Of a stretch of DNA of 64,000 nt, positions 57,129 through 64,000 are shown one piece after another. Where the stretch lies: NCBI GenBank assembly GCA_034120015.1, contig JAXEIF010000025.1, positions 1-64,000 of the forward strand, read 5' to 3'. Numbering within the stretch: position 1 is the stretch's first letter; every line of letters starts with the position of its first letter. Under the pieces are notes generated by a model. The model was given only the letters and a program-made list of their open reading frames with translations. It was not told the DNA's origin and made no database searches. The DNA is from CALXOJ01 sp034120015. Lineage in GTDB: Bacteria > Spirochaetota > Spirochaetia > JAFGXN01. Position numbers and translations under genes: made by a program.

Positions 57129-58390
57129 TTCAAAACCTCCTTGGTTCCGGCGATACGTCCGAGAACCGCGCTGGCTGCCGCCACATAAGGCGATGCCAGA
57201 TAAACTTCGCTTTCGGGGTGCCCCATGCGGCCGACAAAGTTGCGGTTGGTGGTGGCCACAGCCCGCTCGCCCGCTGCCAGGATTCCCATGTGTCCGCCGA
57301 GACAGGGACCGCAGGTCGGGGTGCTGACGGCCGCGCCGGCTTCAACAAAGGTCTGAATCAGCCCTTCGTTAATGGCCTGCAAATAAATGGCCTGGGTTGC
57401 CGGAAAAACAATCAGCCGTACACCTTTTTTCACGCGGCGGCCTTTGAGGATTTCCGCCGCCTGCCGCAAATCCTGAATCCGTCCGTTGGTACACGAACCG
57501 ATGACCACCTGATCGATTTTGATTTCGGGAAGCCCCTCCACAGTACGTGTATTTTCGGGAAGGTGGGGAAAAGCGACGGTCTGTTCAATGGTGTCCAAAT
57601 CGATATCGAATACTTCGTCGTAAACGGCATCGGCATCCGCTTCGAAAACGCGGTACGGCTTTTTCGAATGCTCTCCGATGTAGGCGAGCGTTTTCCCGTC
57701 GACAGGAAAAATACCGTTTTTGGCGCCGGCTTCGATGGCCATGTTGGCAATCGTAAAGCGGTCATCCATTGTCAGCGATGCAACCCCGTCACCGCCAAAC
57801 TCCATCGATTTATAAAGGGCGCCGTCGACACCGATTTTTCCTATAATGTGAAGAATCAGATCTTTACCCGAAACGTACGGCTTCAGTTTGCCGTGCAGCC
57901 GGAACAGCATGGCCGACGGAACTTTAAACCAGCATTTTCCTCCGGCCATCGCCGCCGCCATATCGGTACTGCCGACGCCGGTCGAAAAAGCGCCCAGCGC
58001 TCCGTAGGTACAGGTGTGGGAATCGGCTCCGATGACCAGATCGCCGGCTGTCACCAATCCTTTTTCCGGCAAAAGAGCGTGTTCGATGCCCATCTCGCCC
58101 AATTCGAAATAATTTTCGATTCCTTTTTCCGCTGCGAATGTCCGGCAGCGGCGGCACTGTGTCGCCGACTGAATGTCTTTGTTCGGCGAAAAGTGGTCGG
58201 GCACAATCACCACTTTCGATTTGTCAAAGACTTCCTGTTTTCCGATTTTTTCAAATACGTTGATGGCGACGGGCGTCGTCACATCATTTCCCAGGACAAT
58301 GTCCAAACCGGCTTCGATGAGCTGCCCCGGAACCACTGTCTCCAATCCGGCGTGTGCCGCCAGAATTTTCTGAGTCATTGTCATTCCCAT
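57125..58390 (-). CDS. leuC: 3-isopropylmalate dehydratase large subunit
   Basis: 421 residues, the short homoaconitase-like class. The start at 58390 (MGMTMTQKILAAHAG) has GGAG 6 nt upstream. Aconitase-family features: VIVPDHFSPNKD, GADSHTCTYGALGAFSTGVGSTD, QVVIGSCTNGRIQDL and STPTCGPCLGGHMG, the last two carrying the [4Fe-4S] cysteines. It lies 10 nt after cimA. The reaction product feeds leuB. Confidence 0.97.
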   Translation of the reverse strand: MGMTMTQKILAAHAGLETVVPGQLIEAGLDIVLGNDVTTPVAINVFEKIGKQEVFDKSKVVIVPDHFSPNKDIQSATQCRRCRTFAAEKGIENYFELGEMGIEHALLPEKGLVTAGDLVIGADSHTCTYGALGAFSTGVGSTDMAAAMAGGKCWFKVPSAMLFRLHGKLKPYVSGKDLILHIIGKIGVDGALYKSMEFGGDGVASLTMDDRFTIANMAIEAGAKNGIFPVDGKTLAYIGEHSKKPYRVFEADADAVYDEVFDIDLDTIEQTVAFPHLPENTRTVEGLPEIKIDQVVIGSCTNGRIQDLRQAAEILKGRRVKKGVRLIVFPATQAIYLQAINEGLIQTFVEAGAAVSTPTCGPCLGGHMGILAAGERAVATTNRNFVGRMGHPESEVYLASPYVAAASAVLGRIAGTKEVLK

Positions 58391-58400
58391 TGTTCTCTCC

Positions 58401-59978
58401 TTAATGGTGTGAAAGCTGTTCTTTCAATAATTTGTATTCGACCGAATCGACGAGCGCCAGCCAGCTGGCTTCGATGATATCCTGCGAAACACCGACCGTT
58501 GTCCATGTATGTTTTCCGTCCGACGTCCGGATCAAAACGCGGACACGCGCTGCCGTCGCCTCGCGGTCGTCAATCACCCGAACTTTATAGTCGTTGAGGA
58601 AAATGTTGCGGATTTCCGGATAAAAAACGGTGAGCACACGGCGCAGCGCTTTATCGAGGGCGTTCACCGGACCGTCTCCTTCCGCGGCCCCGATTTCGTC
58701 GGCGCCGTCCACTTCGATTTTCACCATGGCTGCCGCCGAATACTTCCCTTCCAGACGCGGTTCGTCAATCGAAACTTTGAAATGTTTCAGATGAAAAAAC
58801 GGCCGGTAAAGGCCCATCGTTTTGCGCGCCAAAATTTCGAAAGAGGCTTCGGCATCTTCGTAGACATATCCTTCCGCTTCCGCCTGTTTCAGCCGCTCGA
58901 GGATTTCGCCGACAACGGGCGAATCTTTCTGCAGGCCGGCATCGATTTTTCTCAACTTGGTCAGCAGCAGGGAACGTCCGGCCTGATCGCTCATCAGAAA
59001 TCGGCGTGTATTCCCGATGACCGCGGGGTCGATGTGCTCGAACGATCCCGACAGCTTTGTGACTCCGTCGATATGCATGCCTGCCTTATGGGCAAATGCC
59101 GATCGTCCGACAAACGGCGCCCGCGAATCGGGAAGAAGATTGGCGATTTCATTGATGACGCGGGAGGTTTCGGTCAGAAGAACCATATTTTCGGGCGGAA
59201 TGCATTCGTACCCTTTTTTCAGCTGCAGATTCGGAATAATCGACGACAGATTGGCATTGCCGCACCGTTCGCCGAATCCGTTGAAGGTTCCCTGCACGTG
59301 AACGGCACCGGCCGCCACCGCGGTCAGCGAGTTGGCCACCGCGAGCCCGCCGTCGTTGTGGGCGTGAATGCCGATTTCGGCACTGCCGGCAACGCCGACC
59401 GCCGCCTTAACGGCCTCGGCAATTTCATCCGGCATCGCACCGCCGTTGGTATCGCACAGCACCACAACGTCGGCGCCCGCCGCCGCGGCACAGGCGCACA
59501 CTTTGACAGCGTAGGCAGCATCGGCCTTGTAACCGTCGAAAAAGTGCTCTGCGTCGAAAATCACTTCGCGGCCGGCCGCTTTCAAAAAGGCAACCGTATC
59601 GGTGACCATACGCAGGTTTTCTTCGAGTGTCGTTTGAAGCACTTTGGTCACATGAAGATTCCACGCTTTGCCGAAAACGGCGACCGCCGGCGTTTCGGCT
59701 TCCAAAAGCGCTTTCAGCTGCGGGTCGTCGGCCGCACTTGTTCCTTTTTTGCAGGTACTGCCGAAAGCCGTCAGCCGGACGTGTTTCAAATTCAGTCCGG
59801 ACACCCGTCGGAAAAATTCGATATCTTTCCGGTTGGAACCGGGGTTTCCAGCTTCGGCATAATCGATTCCGAACCGATCCAGCTGCTTTACAATGCGGAT
59901 TTTATCTTCTACCGTAAAAGCGATTCCTCCTCCCTGAGCTCCGTCACGGAGTGTGGAATCGAAAATCTTTACCTTCAT
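58401..59978 (-). CDS. cimA: (R)-citramalate synthase
   Basis: 525 residues, start at 59978 (GGAG 6 nt upstream; the in-frame ATG at 60041 would precede the promoter). Condenses pyruvate and acetyl-CoA to citramalate, a threonine-independent route to isoleucine. The alpha-IPM-synthase barrel is visible: KIFDSTLRDGAQG (Arg11-Asp12), HAHNDGG (His205, His207 metal ligands) and FNGFGERCGNANL. The protein is of the TIGR00977-type citramalate synthase rather than LeuA, judged by length and the opening. The C-terminal ~120 residues form the LeuA allosteric dimer domain, so isoleucine feedback is likely. Confidence 0.93.
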   Translation of the reverse strand: MKVKIFDSTLRDGAQGGGIAFTVEDKIRIVKQLDRFGIDYAEAGNPGSNRKDIEFFRRVSGLNLKHVRLTAFGSTCKKGTSAADDPQLKALLEAETPAVAVFGKAWNLHVTKVLQTTLEENLRMVTDTVAFLKAAGREVIFDAEHFFDGYKADAAYAVKVCACAAAAGADVVVLCDTNGGAMPDEIAEAVKAAVGVAGSAEIGIHAHNDGGLAVANSLTAVAAGAVHVQGTFNGFGERCGNANLSSIIPNLQLKKGYECIPPENMVLLTETSRVINEIANLLPDSRAPFVGRSAFAHKAGMHIDGVTKLSGSFEHIDPAVIGNTRRFLMSDQAGRSLLLTKLRKIDAGLQKDSPVVGEILERLKQAEAEGYVYEDAEASFEILARKTMGLYRPFFHLKHFKVSIDEPRLEGKYSAAAMVKIEVDGADEIGAAEGDGPVNALDKALRRVLTVFYPEIRNIFLNDYKVRVIDDREATAARVRVLIRTSDGKHTWTTVGVSQDIIEASWLALVDSVEYKLLKEQLSHH

Positions 59979-59997
59979 TTCTTTCTCCGTCGAAATC

Positions 59998-60025
59998 AGT
60001 ATAATTTTTTTTACGGAATATGTAA
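59998..60025 (-). promoter_or_regulatory. cimA-leuCDB promoter
   Basis: Minus strand: -35 TTACAT (60020-60025), 16-nt spacer, -10 TATACT (59998-60003), then a short leader with GGAG. Confidence 0.6.
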
Positions 60026-60043
60026 ATATAAGCAATGACATAT
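60018..60043. promoter_or_regulatory. LysR-box-like dyad between cimA and the LysR gene
   Basis: ATATGT (60018-60023), 14 bp, ACATAT (60038-60043). One arm covers the cimA -35 and the other the LysR -35, so a bound regulator could control both genes. Confidence 0.6.
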
Positions 60044-60063
60044 TTTATTATACATGATATAAT
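60035..60063 (+). promoter_or_regulatory. Promoter of the LysR gene, leaderless type
   Basis: -35 ATGACA (60035-60040), 17-nt spacer, consensus -10 TATAAT (60058-60063), then 8 nt to the ATG at 60072 with no Shine-Dalgarno sequence. Confidence 0.65.
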
Positions 60064-60071
60064 AGTTCGTT

Positions 60072-61013
60072 ATGAATATCGATTACGAATGGTACCGTTA
60101 CTTTTACGAAGCCGTCAGAGAAGGCAGTTTTTCGAAGGCAGCCGACCGGTTATGTGTGACTCAGCCGGCCGTCAGCCAGGCAATCAGACGTCTGGAAGAA
60201 AATACGGGCGTCCGGCTGTTTGTCAGACACTCCAAAACGCTTTCTCCGACGAAGGCCGGGCAAAAACTTTTTTCTTTTGTCGAACGGGGCATCGGAAGTT
60301 TTCTGGCAGGAGAAAATTATCTGGAAAAATTGGCCGATCCGAACGGCGGAGAGGTTACCGTCGGCGTCAGCGAGGCCGCCTGCCGCTTTTTCCTGATTCC
60401 GCATATAGCGGAACTGCGTCGTCTTTACCCGGATATCAGACTGAATATCCGCGAAGGTTCCACACCGCAGTCGATAGAGGCTCTGACACGGGGCGAAATC
60501 GACTGTGCACTGATTTTAACACCTCAGCGTCTTCCGGTGTCCGCCATTCGGATGACGCCGTTAAAAAACTGTCGTTTCGGACTCTACTGCGCGGAAAGTT
60601 ATCTTGATACGCCCCCGGAACCGCTTTCGGTCAAAGATTATTCGACTTATCCGTTTCTTATGCTTGATGAAAAGACCGTGACGGGAAAAATAATCGATAA
60701 ATTTTTCACTGCCTGTGATACCCGGCCGAATACGCCGATTATCCTGAGCTCCGTCGGCCTTGTCAAAGATTTTCTCCTTCTGGGATTCGGAATTTCGATT
60801 TTGCTTGAAGATTACGTCGGCGAAGAACTGAAAAACGGAACCCTGACGGACCTTCCTGTCAAAGAAAGACTTCCTCAATGCCGTCTGGCACTGGCCGTCA
60901 ATGCGGAAATGCCTCCGTCACCTGCCGCCGATACTTTTTTCCGTTTTCTGCAGTCAAAAATCGGTACTTCGGAAGAATTCGACCGGCCGGATACCGACAC
61001 TACTTTTCCGTAA
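60072..61013 (+). CDS. LysR-family transcriptional regulator, probably of cimA-leuCDB
   Basis: 313 residues. N-terminal winged helix (YFYEAVREGSFSKAADRLCVTQPAVSQAIRRLEENTGVRLFVR, about residues 10-53), a linker helix, and a two-lobed effector domain from ~90. The divergent arrangement with cimA and a dyad over both promoters suggest it controls branched-chain amino acid synthesis, perhaps with a pathway intermediate as effector. Its 3' end overlaps dxs by 14 nt in convergent orientation. Confidence 0.93.
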   Translation: MNIDYEWYRYFYEAVREGSFSKAADRLCVTQPAVSQAIRRLEENTGVRLFVRHSKTLSPTKAGQKLFSFVERGIGSFLAGENYLEKLADPNGGEVTVGVSEAACRFFLIPHIAELRRLYPDIRLNIREGSTPQSIEALTRGEIDCALILTPQRLPVSAIRMTPLKNCRFGLYCAESYLDTPPEPLSVKDYSTYPFLMLDEKTVTGKIIDKFFTACDTRPNTPIILSSVGLVKDFLLLGFGISILLEDYVGEELKNGTLTDLPVKERLPQCRLALAVNAEMPPSPAADTFFRFLQSKIGTSEEFDRPDTDTTFP

Positions 61014-62898
61014 CAATCCCGGTCATCGCTTCGGCCGACAGACCGAACTCATCCAGAAGTTCGTCCCGGGTGGCATGTTGCGGAAAACAGGACGGCAGAC
61101 CGTAATAGCGGTATTCCGGCATATCCGGTTTCAGAAACAGCGGCGCCAATGCCTCACCGGCTCCGCCGGCAGTAACGGCATCTTCAAACAGCAAAACCCG
61201 TTTATAGCTTTTAACCGACGATAAAAAGAATTCGGTATCAAACGGCTTCAGAGACCGTAAATCATAGACATCCGCAGGCACGCCGATCGCCGCCGCTGCC
61301 CCGGCCGCTTTTACCGCATTCGGCAGCAAAGCACCGCAGGATATAATCAGACAGTCGGATCCCGCCCCGCGGAAAACAAAAGCACCTCTCCCCGGTTCGA
61401 ACGGCACTTCATCGGCCGCCGACGGCGGACAGATATCTTTCGCAATCCGTATCATAACCGGATGATCGGCTGTCAGTGCATAATCCAGCATTTGCCGCAA
61501 CTGATTTTGCGTAGAAGGAAGAAGCATATCCAGATACGGAACCGGGCGGTAAATCGAAACATCGAATATTCCCTGATGCGTCTCCCCGTCCCCGCCGACG
61601 AGACCGGCCCGATCCAAAACAAAAATTACGGGCAGTTTTTGAATAGCCGTATCGTGAATCACCTGATCGACCGCTCTTTGCATAAAAGTCGAGTAAATCG
61701 CTACCACGGGACGACAACCGGACTTTGCCAGTCCCGCCGCAAATGTAACGGCATGTTCTTCGGTAATCCCGGTGTCGTAAAAACGGTTCGGGAACTTTTC
61801 GCGAAATTCGGCCAGACCGGAGCCTTCGGCCATAGCAGCCGAAATTCCGACCAGATTCGATACACGGCCGCCGGCTTCCGCCATCCAGTCGGAAAAACAG
61901 GCGGTATAACTTTTTCCGGCAGAAGCGGACGTCAAAAACTGACTGTTCCGACCGAGTCCGGCCACACCGTGATAGTGAGTCGGATCGGCTTCCGCTTCCG
62001 GCAGCCCCTTCCCCTTTTTTGTGATAACATGAATCAAAACCGGCAGAGGAATTTTTTTGACCCGCCGAAAGATTTTCTCCAGACGCTGCTCGTTATGGCC
62101 GTCAATCGGACCGACATAGACAAAACCCAGATTACCGAAAAGGTTTTCTTTCAAAAGAAGTGCTTTCAAAGCATTTCTCAACCGTTTTCTGAGATGAAAA
62201 ACAAACCGGCCGACGAGCGGAACCCGCGGCAGCAGACGATCGACCGCATACCTGACTTTAAAGAAAAAAGATGAAGCGGCAAAGCCCGTCAGCACCGAAG
62301 AAATCGGACTGCGCAGTGTATGACTCGAAAGTGCGCCGACATTCTTTCCGATTGACATGGCATTATCATTCAGCACCACAATCAGATCCCGGTTCAGAAA
62401 TCCGGCATGATTAAACCCTTCAAATGTCATGCCGCCCGTCAGCGCGCCGTCGCCGATAACGGCGACAACCTTTGATGATTTTCCCTGTAAACGCTTTCCT
62501 TCCAGCAGTCCGAGAGCTGCCGATATCGAATTGGACGCATGCCCCGAGACAAATGCGTCATATTCGCTTTCATCGGGACGCGAAAAACCGGAAAGCCCCC
62601 CTTTCTGTCTCAGGGTGGCAAATCCGGTTTTTCCGTGAGTTAAAATTTTATGGGCATAAGTCTGATGGCCGACATCCCAGACAACCGAATCTTCCGGCAA
62701 CCTGAAAACACGGTGAAGAGCCAATGTCAGCTCGACAGCTCCCAAACTGGAAGCAAGATGACCGCCGTTTCGGGTCGTAACGTCAATAATCAGACTTCTG
62801 AGCTCTTTGGCCAAATCTTTCAACTGACGTCGATTCAGCTTTTTGATATCAGAAGGAGTCTCAATGAGTGATAAAACATCCTTCTTTTCTTCTTTCAT
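61000..62898 (-). CDS. dxs: 1-deoxy-D-xylulose-5-phosphate synthase
   Basis: 632 residues. ThDP enzyme joining pyruvate and glyceraldehyde-3-phosphate, first step of the MEP isoprenoid pathway. Motifs: VWDVGHQTYAHKIL, VAVIGDGALTGGMTFEGFNHAG followed by NDNAMSIGKNVG (ThDP/Mg site), YVGPIDGHN, and YDTGITEEHAVTFAAGLA (catalytic Glu near 378). It lies 17 nt after the 29-codon ribosomal-protein-like gene and has no Shine-Dalgarno sequence of its own before the ATG at 62898, so it is likely expressed from that upstream promoter. Confidence 0.97.
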   Translation of the reverse strand: MKEEKKDVLSLIETPSDIKKLNRRQLKDLAKELRSLIIDVTTRNGGHLASSLGAVELTLALHRVFRLPEDSVVWDVGHQTYAHKILTHGKTGFATLRQKGGLSGFSRPDESEYDAFVSGHASNSISAALGLLEGKRLQGKSSKVVAVIGDGALTGGMTFEGFNHAGFLNRDLIVVLNDNAMSIGKNVGALSSHTLRSPISSVLTGFAASSFFFKVRYAVDRLLPRVPLVGRFVFHLRKRLRNALKALLLKENLFGNLGFVYVGPIDGHNEQRLEKIFRRVKKIPLPVLIHVITKKGKGLPEAEADPTHYHGVAGLGRNSQFLTSASAGKSYTACFSDWMAEAGGRVSNLVGISAAMAEGSGLAEFREKFPNRFYDTGITEEHAVTFAAGLAKSGCRPVVAIYSTFMQRAVDQVIHDTAIQKLPVIFVLDRAGLVGGDGETHQGIFDVSIYRPVPYLDMLLPSTQNQLRQMLDYALTADHPVMIRIAKDICPPSAADEVPFEPGRGAFVFRGAGSDCLIISCGALLPNAVKAAGAAAAIGVPADVYDLRSLKPFDTEFFLSSVKSYKRVLLFEDAVTAGGAGEALAPLFLKPDMPEYRYYGLPSCFPQHATRDELLDEFGLSAEAMTGIVTEK

Positions 62899-62915
62899 AT
62901 GCCGGCCCGAAATAT

Positions 62916-63005
62916 TTATTTTTTCTTATGTCTGTTCTTTCTCAGTTTTTTCTTTCTTTTATGAGTAGCGATTTTATGCTTTTTTCTTTTTCGTCCGCAA
63001 GGCAC
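62916..63005 (-). CDS. 29-residue basic protein, AURKAIP1/COX24 (mS38-like) ribosomal protein
   Basis: A very short gene that length cut-offs would miss. GTG start at 63005 with AAGGAG 7 nt upstream. The product starts MPCGRKRKKHKIATHK and continues RKKKLRKNRHKKK; 19 of 29 residues are Lys, Arg or His. The pattern R-K-R--K-H-K--TH-KRKK-LRKNRH matches the COX24/AURKAIP1 domain of mitochondrial mS38 and the tiny bacterial small-subunit proteins of the same type. A promoter lies upstream and dxs follows in 17 nt. Identity rests on the motif alone. Confidence 0.75.
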   Translation of the reverse strand: MPCGRKRKKHKIATHKRKKKLRKNRHKKK

Positions 63006-63037
63006 AGCTTTTCTCCTTATTGTAGTCTGATTTCCTC

Positions 63038-63067
63038 ATATTATGCATAAGTGAAGGAAAAAGTCAA
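63038..63067 (-). promoter_or_regulatory. Promoter of the mini ribosomal protein gene and dxs
   Basis: Minus strand: -35 TTGACT (63062-63067) with -10 CATAAT (63040-63045, 16-nt spacer) or TAATAT (63038-63043, 18-nt spacer). Confidence 0.55.
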
Positions 63068-63099
63068 TTGATTTTCCCATTTTCAAAGAGGAAATCCGG

Positions 63100-64000
63100 T
63101 TACCGGTCGCGCCACCCTTTTTCGGACAGAACCTCTTCGACCGCGACCCGTTCATCCCAGGGAATTTTCCCGGCGGCTGTTATGATACATGACTCGTGAC
63201 CTTTACCGAGCAGAAGAATCAGATCGTTTTCCTCAGCCATTTCCACCGCTTTCCGAATCGCTTCTTTCCTGTCGGGGATCAGAAACAGCGTTTCGTTTTC
63301 CGTTTTATTTTTGATACCGGCGGCGATGTCTTTCAAAATGGTTACCCGGTCTTCCAGTCGCGGATCTTCATCGGTAAGGATAATGATGTCGGCATAACGG
63401 GAAGCAATCTCTCCCTGAATCGGGCGCTTTTCCGTATCCCGTTCGCCGGCGCTGCCGAAAACGGCTATCAACCGTCCGGAAACCGATGCCCGCAGCGACG
63501 GGAAAACCGTCTCAAATGCACCGGGTGTATGTGCATAATCGATAATCACCCGAAACGGCTGCCCTTTGACAACCGGATTCATACGGCCGTTCACCGCATG
63601 AAGTTGCGGCAGCAGGGGAATCAGATCGGAGGCGGCCATTCCCGTAACGGCAGAAACGGCTGCCACGGCGGCCATTAAATTTGAGATGTTAAACAAACCG
63701 GGTAAAACGGTTCCCGTTTCGACGGCCCCTTCCCCGCGCGGCTTCAGGCAAAACCGTGTTTCTCCGTCCGCGGTTTTGACGCCGAATGCGTACAAATCGG
63801 CGGAGGCCTCTTTCAGACTGTAAAACGAAACCTGTCCCGGCCGGCACAACCCGGCAAAAAAGCGACCGTTGGGATCGTCGGCATTGATGACTGCCCGACC
63901 GTCCGGTTTCAGTTTTCTGAAAAGATTCCCTTTATCGTCACGGTAACGTTCCATTGTGCCGTGGAATTCCAAATGTTCGTGCGACAGATTGGTAAAAACA
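63100..64000 (-). CDS. murE: UDP-MurNAc-tripeptide synthetase, 5' end outside window
   Basis: About 300 codons, the C-terminal two thirds of MurE. It adds the third amino acid to the peptidoglycan stem peptide. The visible part enters at FTNLSHEHLEFHGTMERY, within the central ATPase domain. INADDPNG, PGLFNISNLMAAVA, VIIDYAHTPGAFE, VFGSAGERDTEKRPIQGEIA and LILLLGKGHE are standard Mur ligase blocks. The specificity loop reads DEDPRLED. The DPR form is seen in enzymes taking diaminopimelate-like residues. Spirochaetes may use ornithine, so the third residue is not decided. Confidence 0.95.
   Translation of the reverse strand, partial: VFTNLSHEHLEFHGTMERYRDDKGNLFRKLKPDGRAVINADDPNGRFFAGLCRPGQVSFYSLKEASADLYAFGVKTADGETRFCLKPRGEGAVETGTVLPGLFNISNLMAAVAAVSAVTGMAASDLIPLLPQLHAVNGRMNPVVKGQPFRVIIDYAHTPGAFETVFPSLRASVSGRLIAVFGSAGERDTEKRPIQGEIASRYADIIILTDEDPRLEDRVTILKDIAAGIKNKTENETLFLIPDRKEAIRKAVEMAEENDLILLLGKGHESCIITAAGKIPWDERVAVEEVLSEKGWRDR

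Noticed and set aside
57218..58477. 419-codon open frame antisense to leuC
   Set aside because: Shadow frame caused by codon usage; leuC is unambiguous.
58509..60038. 509-codon open frame antisense to cimA
   Set aside because: It mirrors the cimA gene exactly, has no ribosome binding site and no recognisable domain. The coding strand uses few TTA, CTA and TCA codons, which keeps antisense frames open.
1..64000. tRNA, rRNA and known riboswitches
   Set aside because: Reading the intergenic regions showed no cloverleaf, CCA-type ends or T-box/SAM/lysine-like leaders. A covariance-model scan would be needed to exclude weak cases.

Overview
The window looks like a chromosomal segment of a host-associated spirochaete, Treponema-like in character. 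This is inferred from gene content only. The signs are a recycling-type second EF-G, fourteen lipoproteins with relaxed spirochaetal lipoboxes, an Rpn-type nuclease with an E/G-rich tail, a cysteine-containing leucine-rich-repeat lipoprotein, and secreted glycosidases acting on host-type glycans. I found no rRNA, tRNA, CRISPR array, phage or replication origin.

Layout. 1-3000 holds metG (3' end cut off by the window) and a dus-type tRNA-dihydrouridine synthase. 3043-13091 is a run of seven lipoproteins on the minus strand: a two-gene cassette (small lipoprotein plus large FN3-type lipoprotein) present twice around a third large lipoprotein, then a pair of related small lipoproteins. 13171-19281 has an SSS-family symporter, radC, a propeller-like lipoprotein, glnS and a small RluA-family synthase. 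19278-25661 carries sppA, a long galactokinase-like kinase that may act on GalNAc, nagA and an APC permease fused to a PTS EIIA-like domain. 25654-30264 carries a radical SAM protein, tatD, a small envelope protein, an RluD-like synthase and a YggS-type PLP protein. 30348-36555 is a tandem duplication that gave two GH20 hexosaminidase lipoproteins, with broken copies of cysK and yggS at the junction. 36541-42147 has an orphan N6-adenine methylase, a GH29 fucosidase and a MIF-like/nitroreductase/exported-protein operon. 42312-50183 carries an InlB-repeat lipoprotein, a GH16 lipoprotein, an acyltransferase, an array of 22-bp palindromic repeats, an Rpn nuclease and the LRR lipoprotein. 50377-54292 holds a GGGtGRT/NifU-like pair and EF-G2. 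55594-61013 is cimA-leuC-leuD-leuB with a divergent LysR gene. 61000-64000 holds dxs, a 29-codon ribosomal-protein-like gene and the 3' part of murE.

How the genes work together. Hexosaminidases, fucosidase and the GH16 enzyme at the cell surface or periplasm would release amino sugars and other sugars from glycans. The kinase, NagA and transporters could feed these inward. CimA with LeuCDB gives a pyruvate/citramalate route to 2-oxobutyrate for isoleucine. MetG, GlnRS, EF-G2, two pseudouridine synthases, Dus and the mini ribosomal protein serve translation.

Expression signals are unusually readable. Operon-internal genes have AGGAG-type ribosome binding sites and ATGA, GTGA or TTGA stop/start overlaps. 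At least seven genes at the head of transcripts have a -10 box only 5-8 nt from the start codon and no usable Shine-Dalgarno sequence, suggesting leaderless mRNAs. Several surface-protein genes have perfect inverted repeats upstream.
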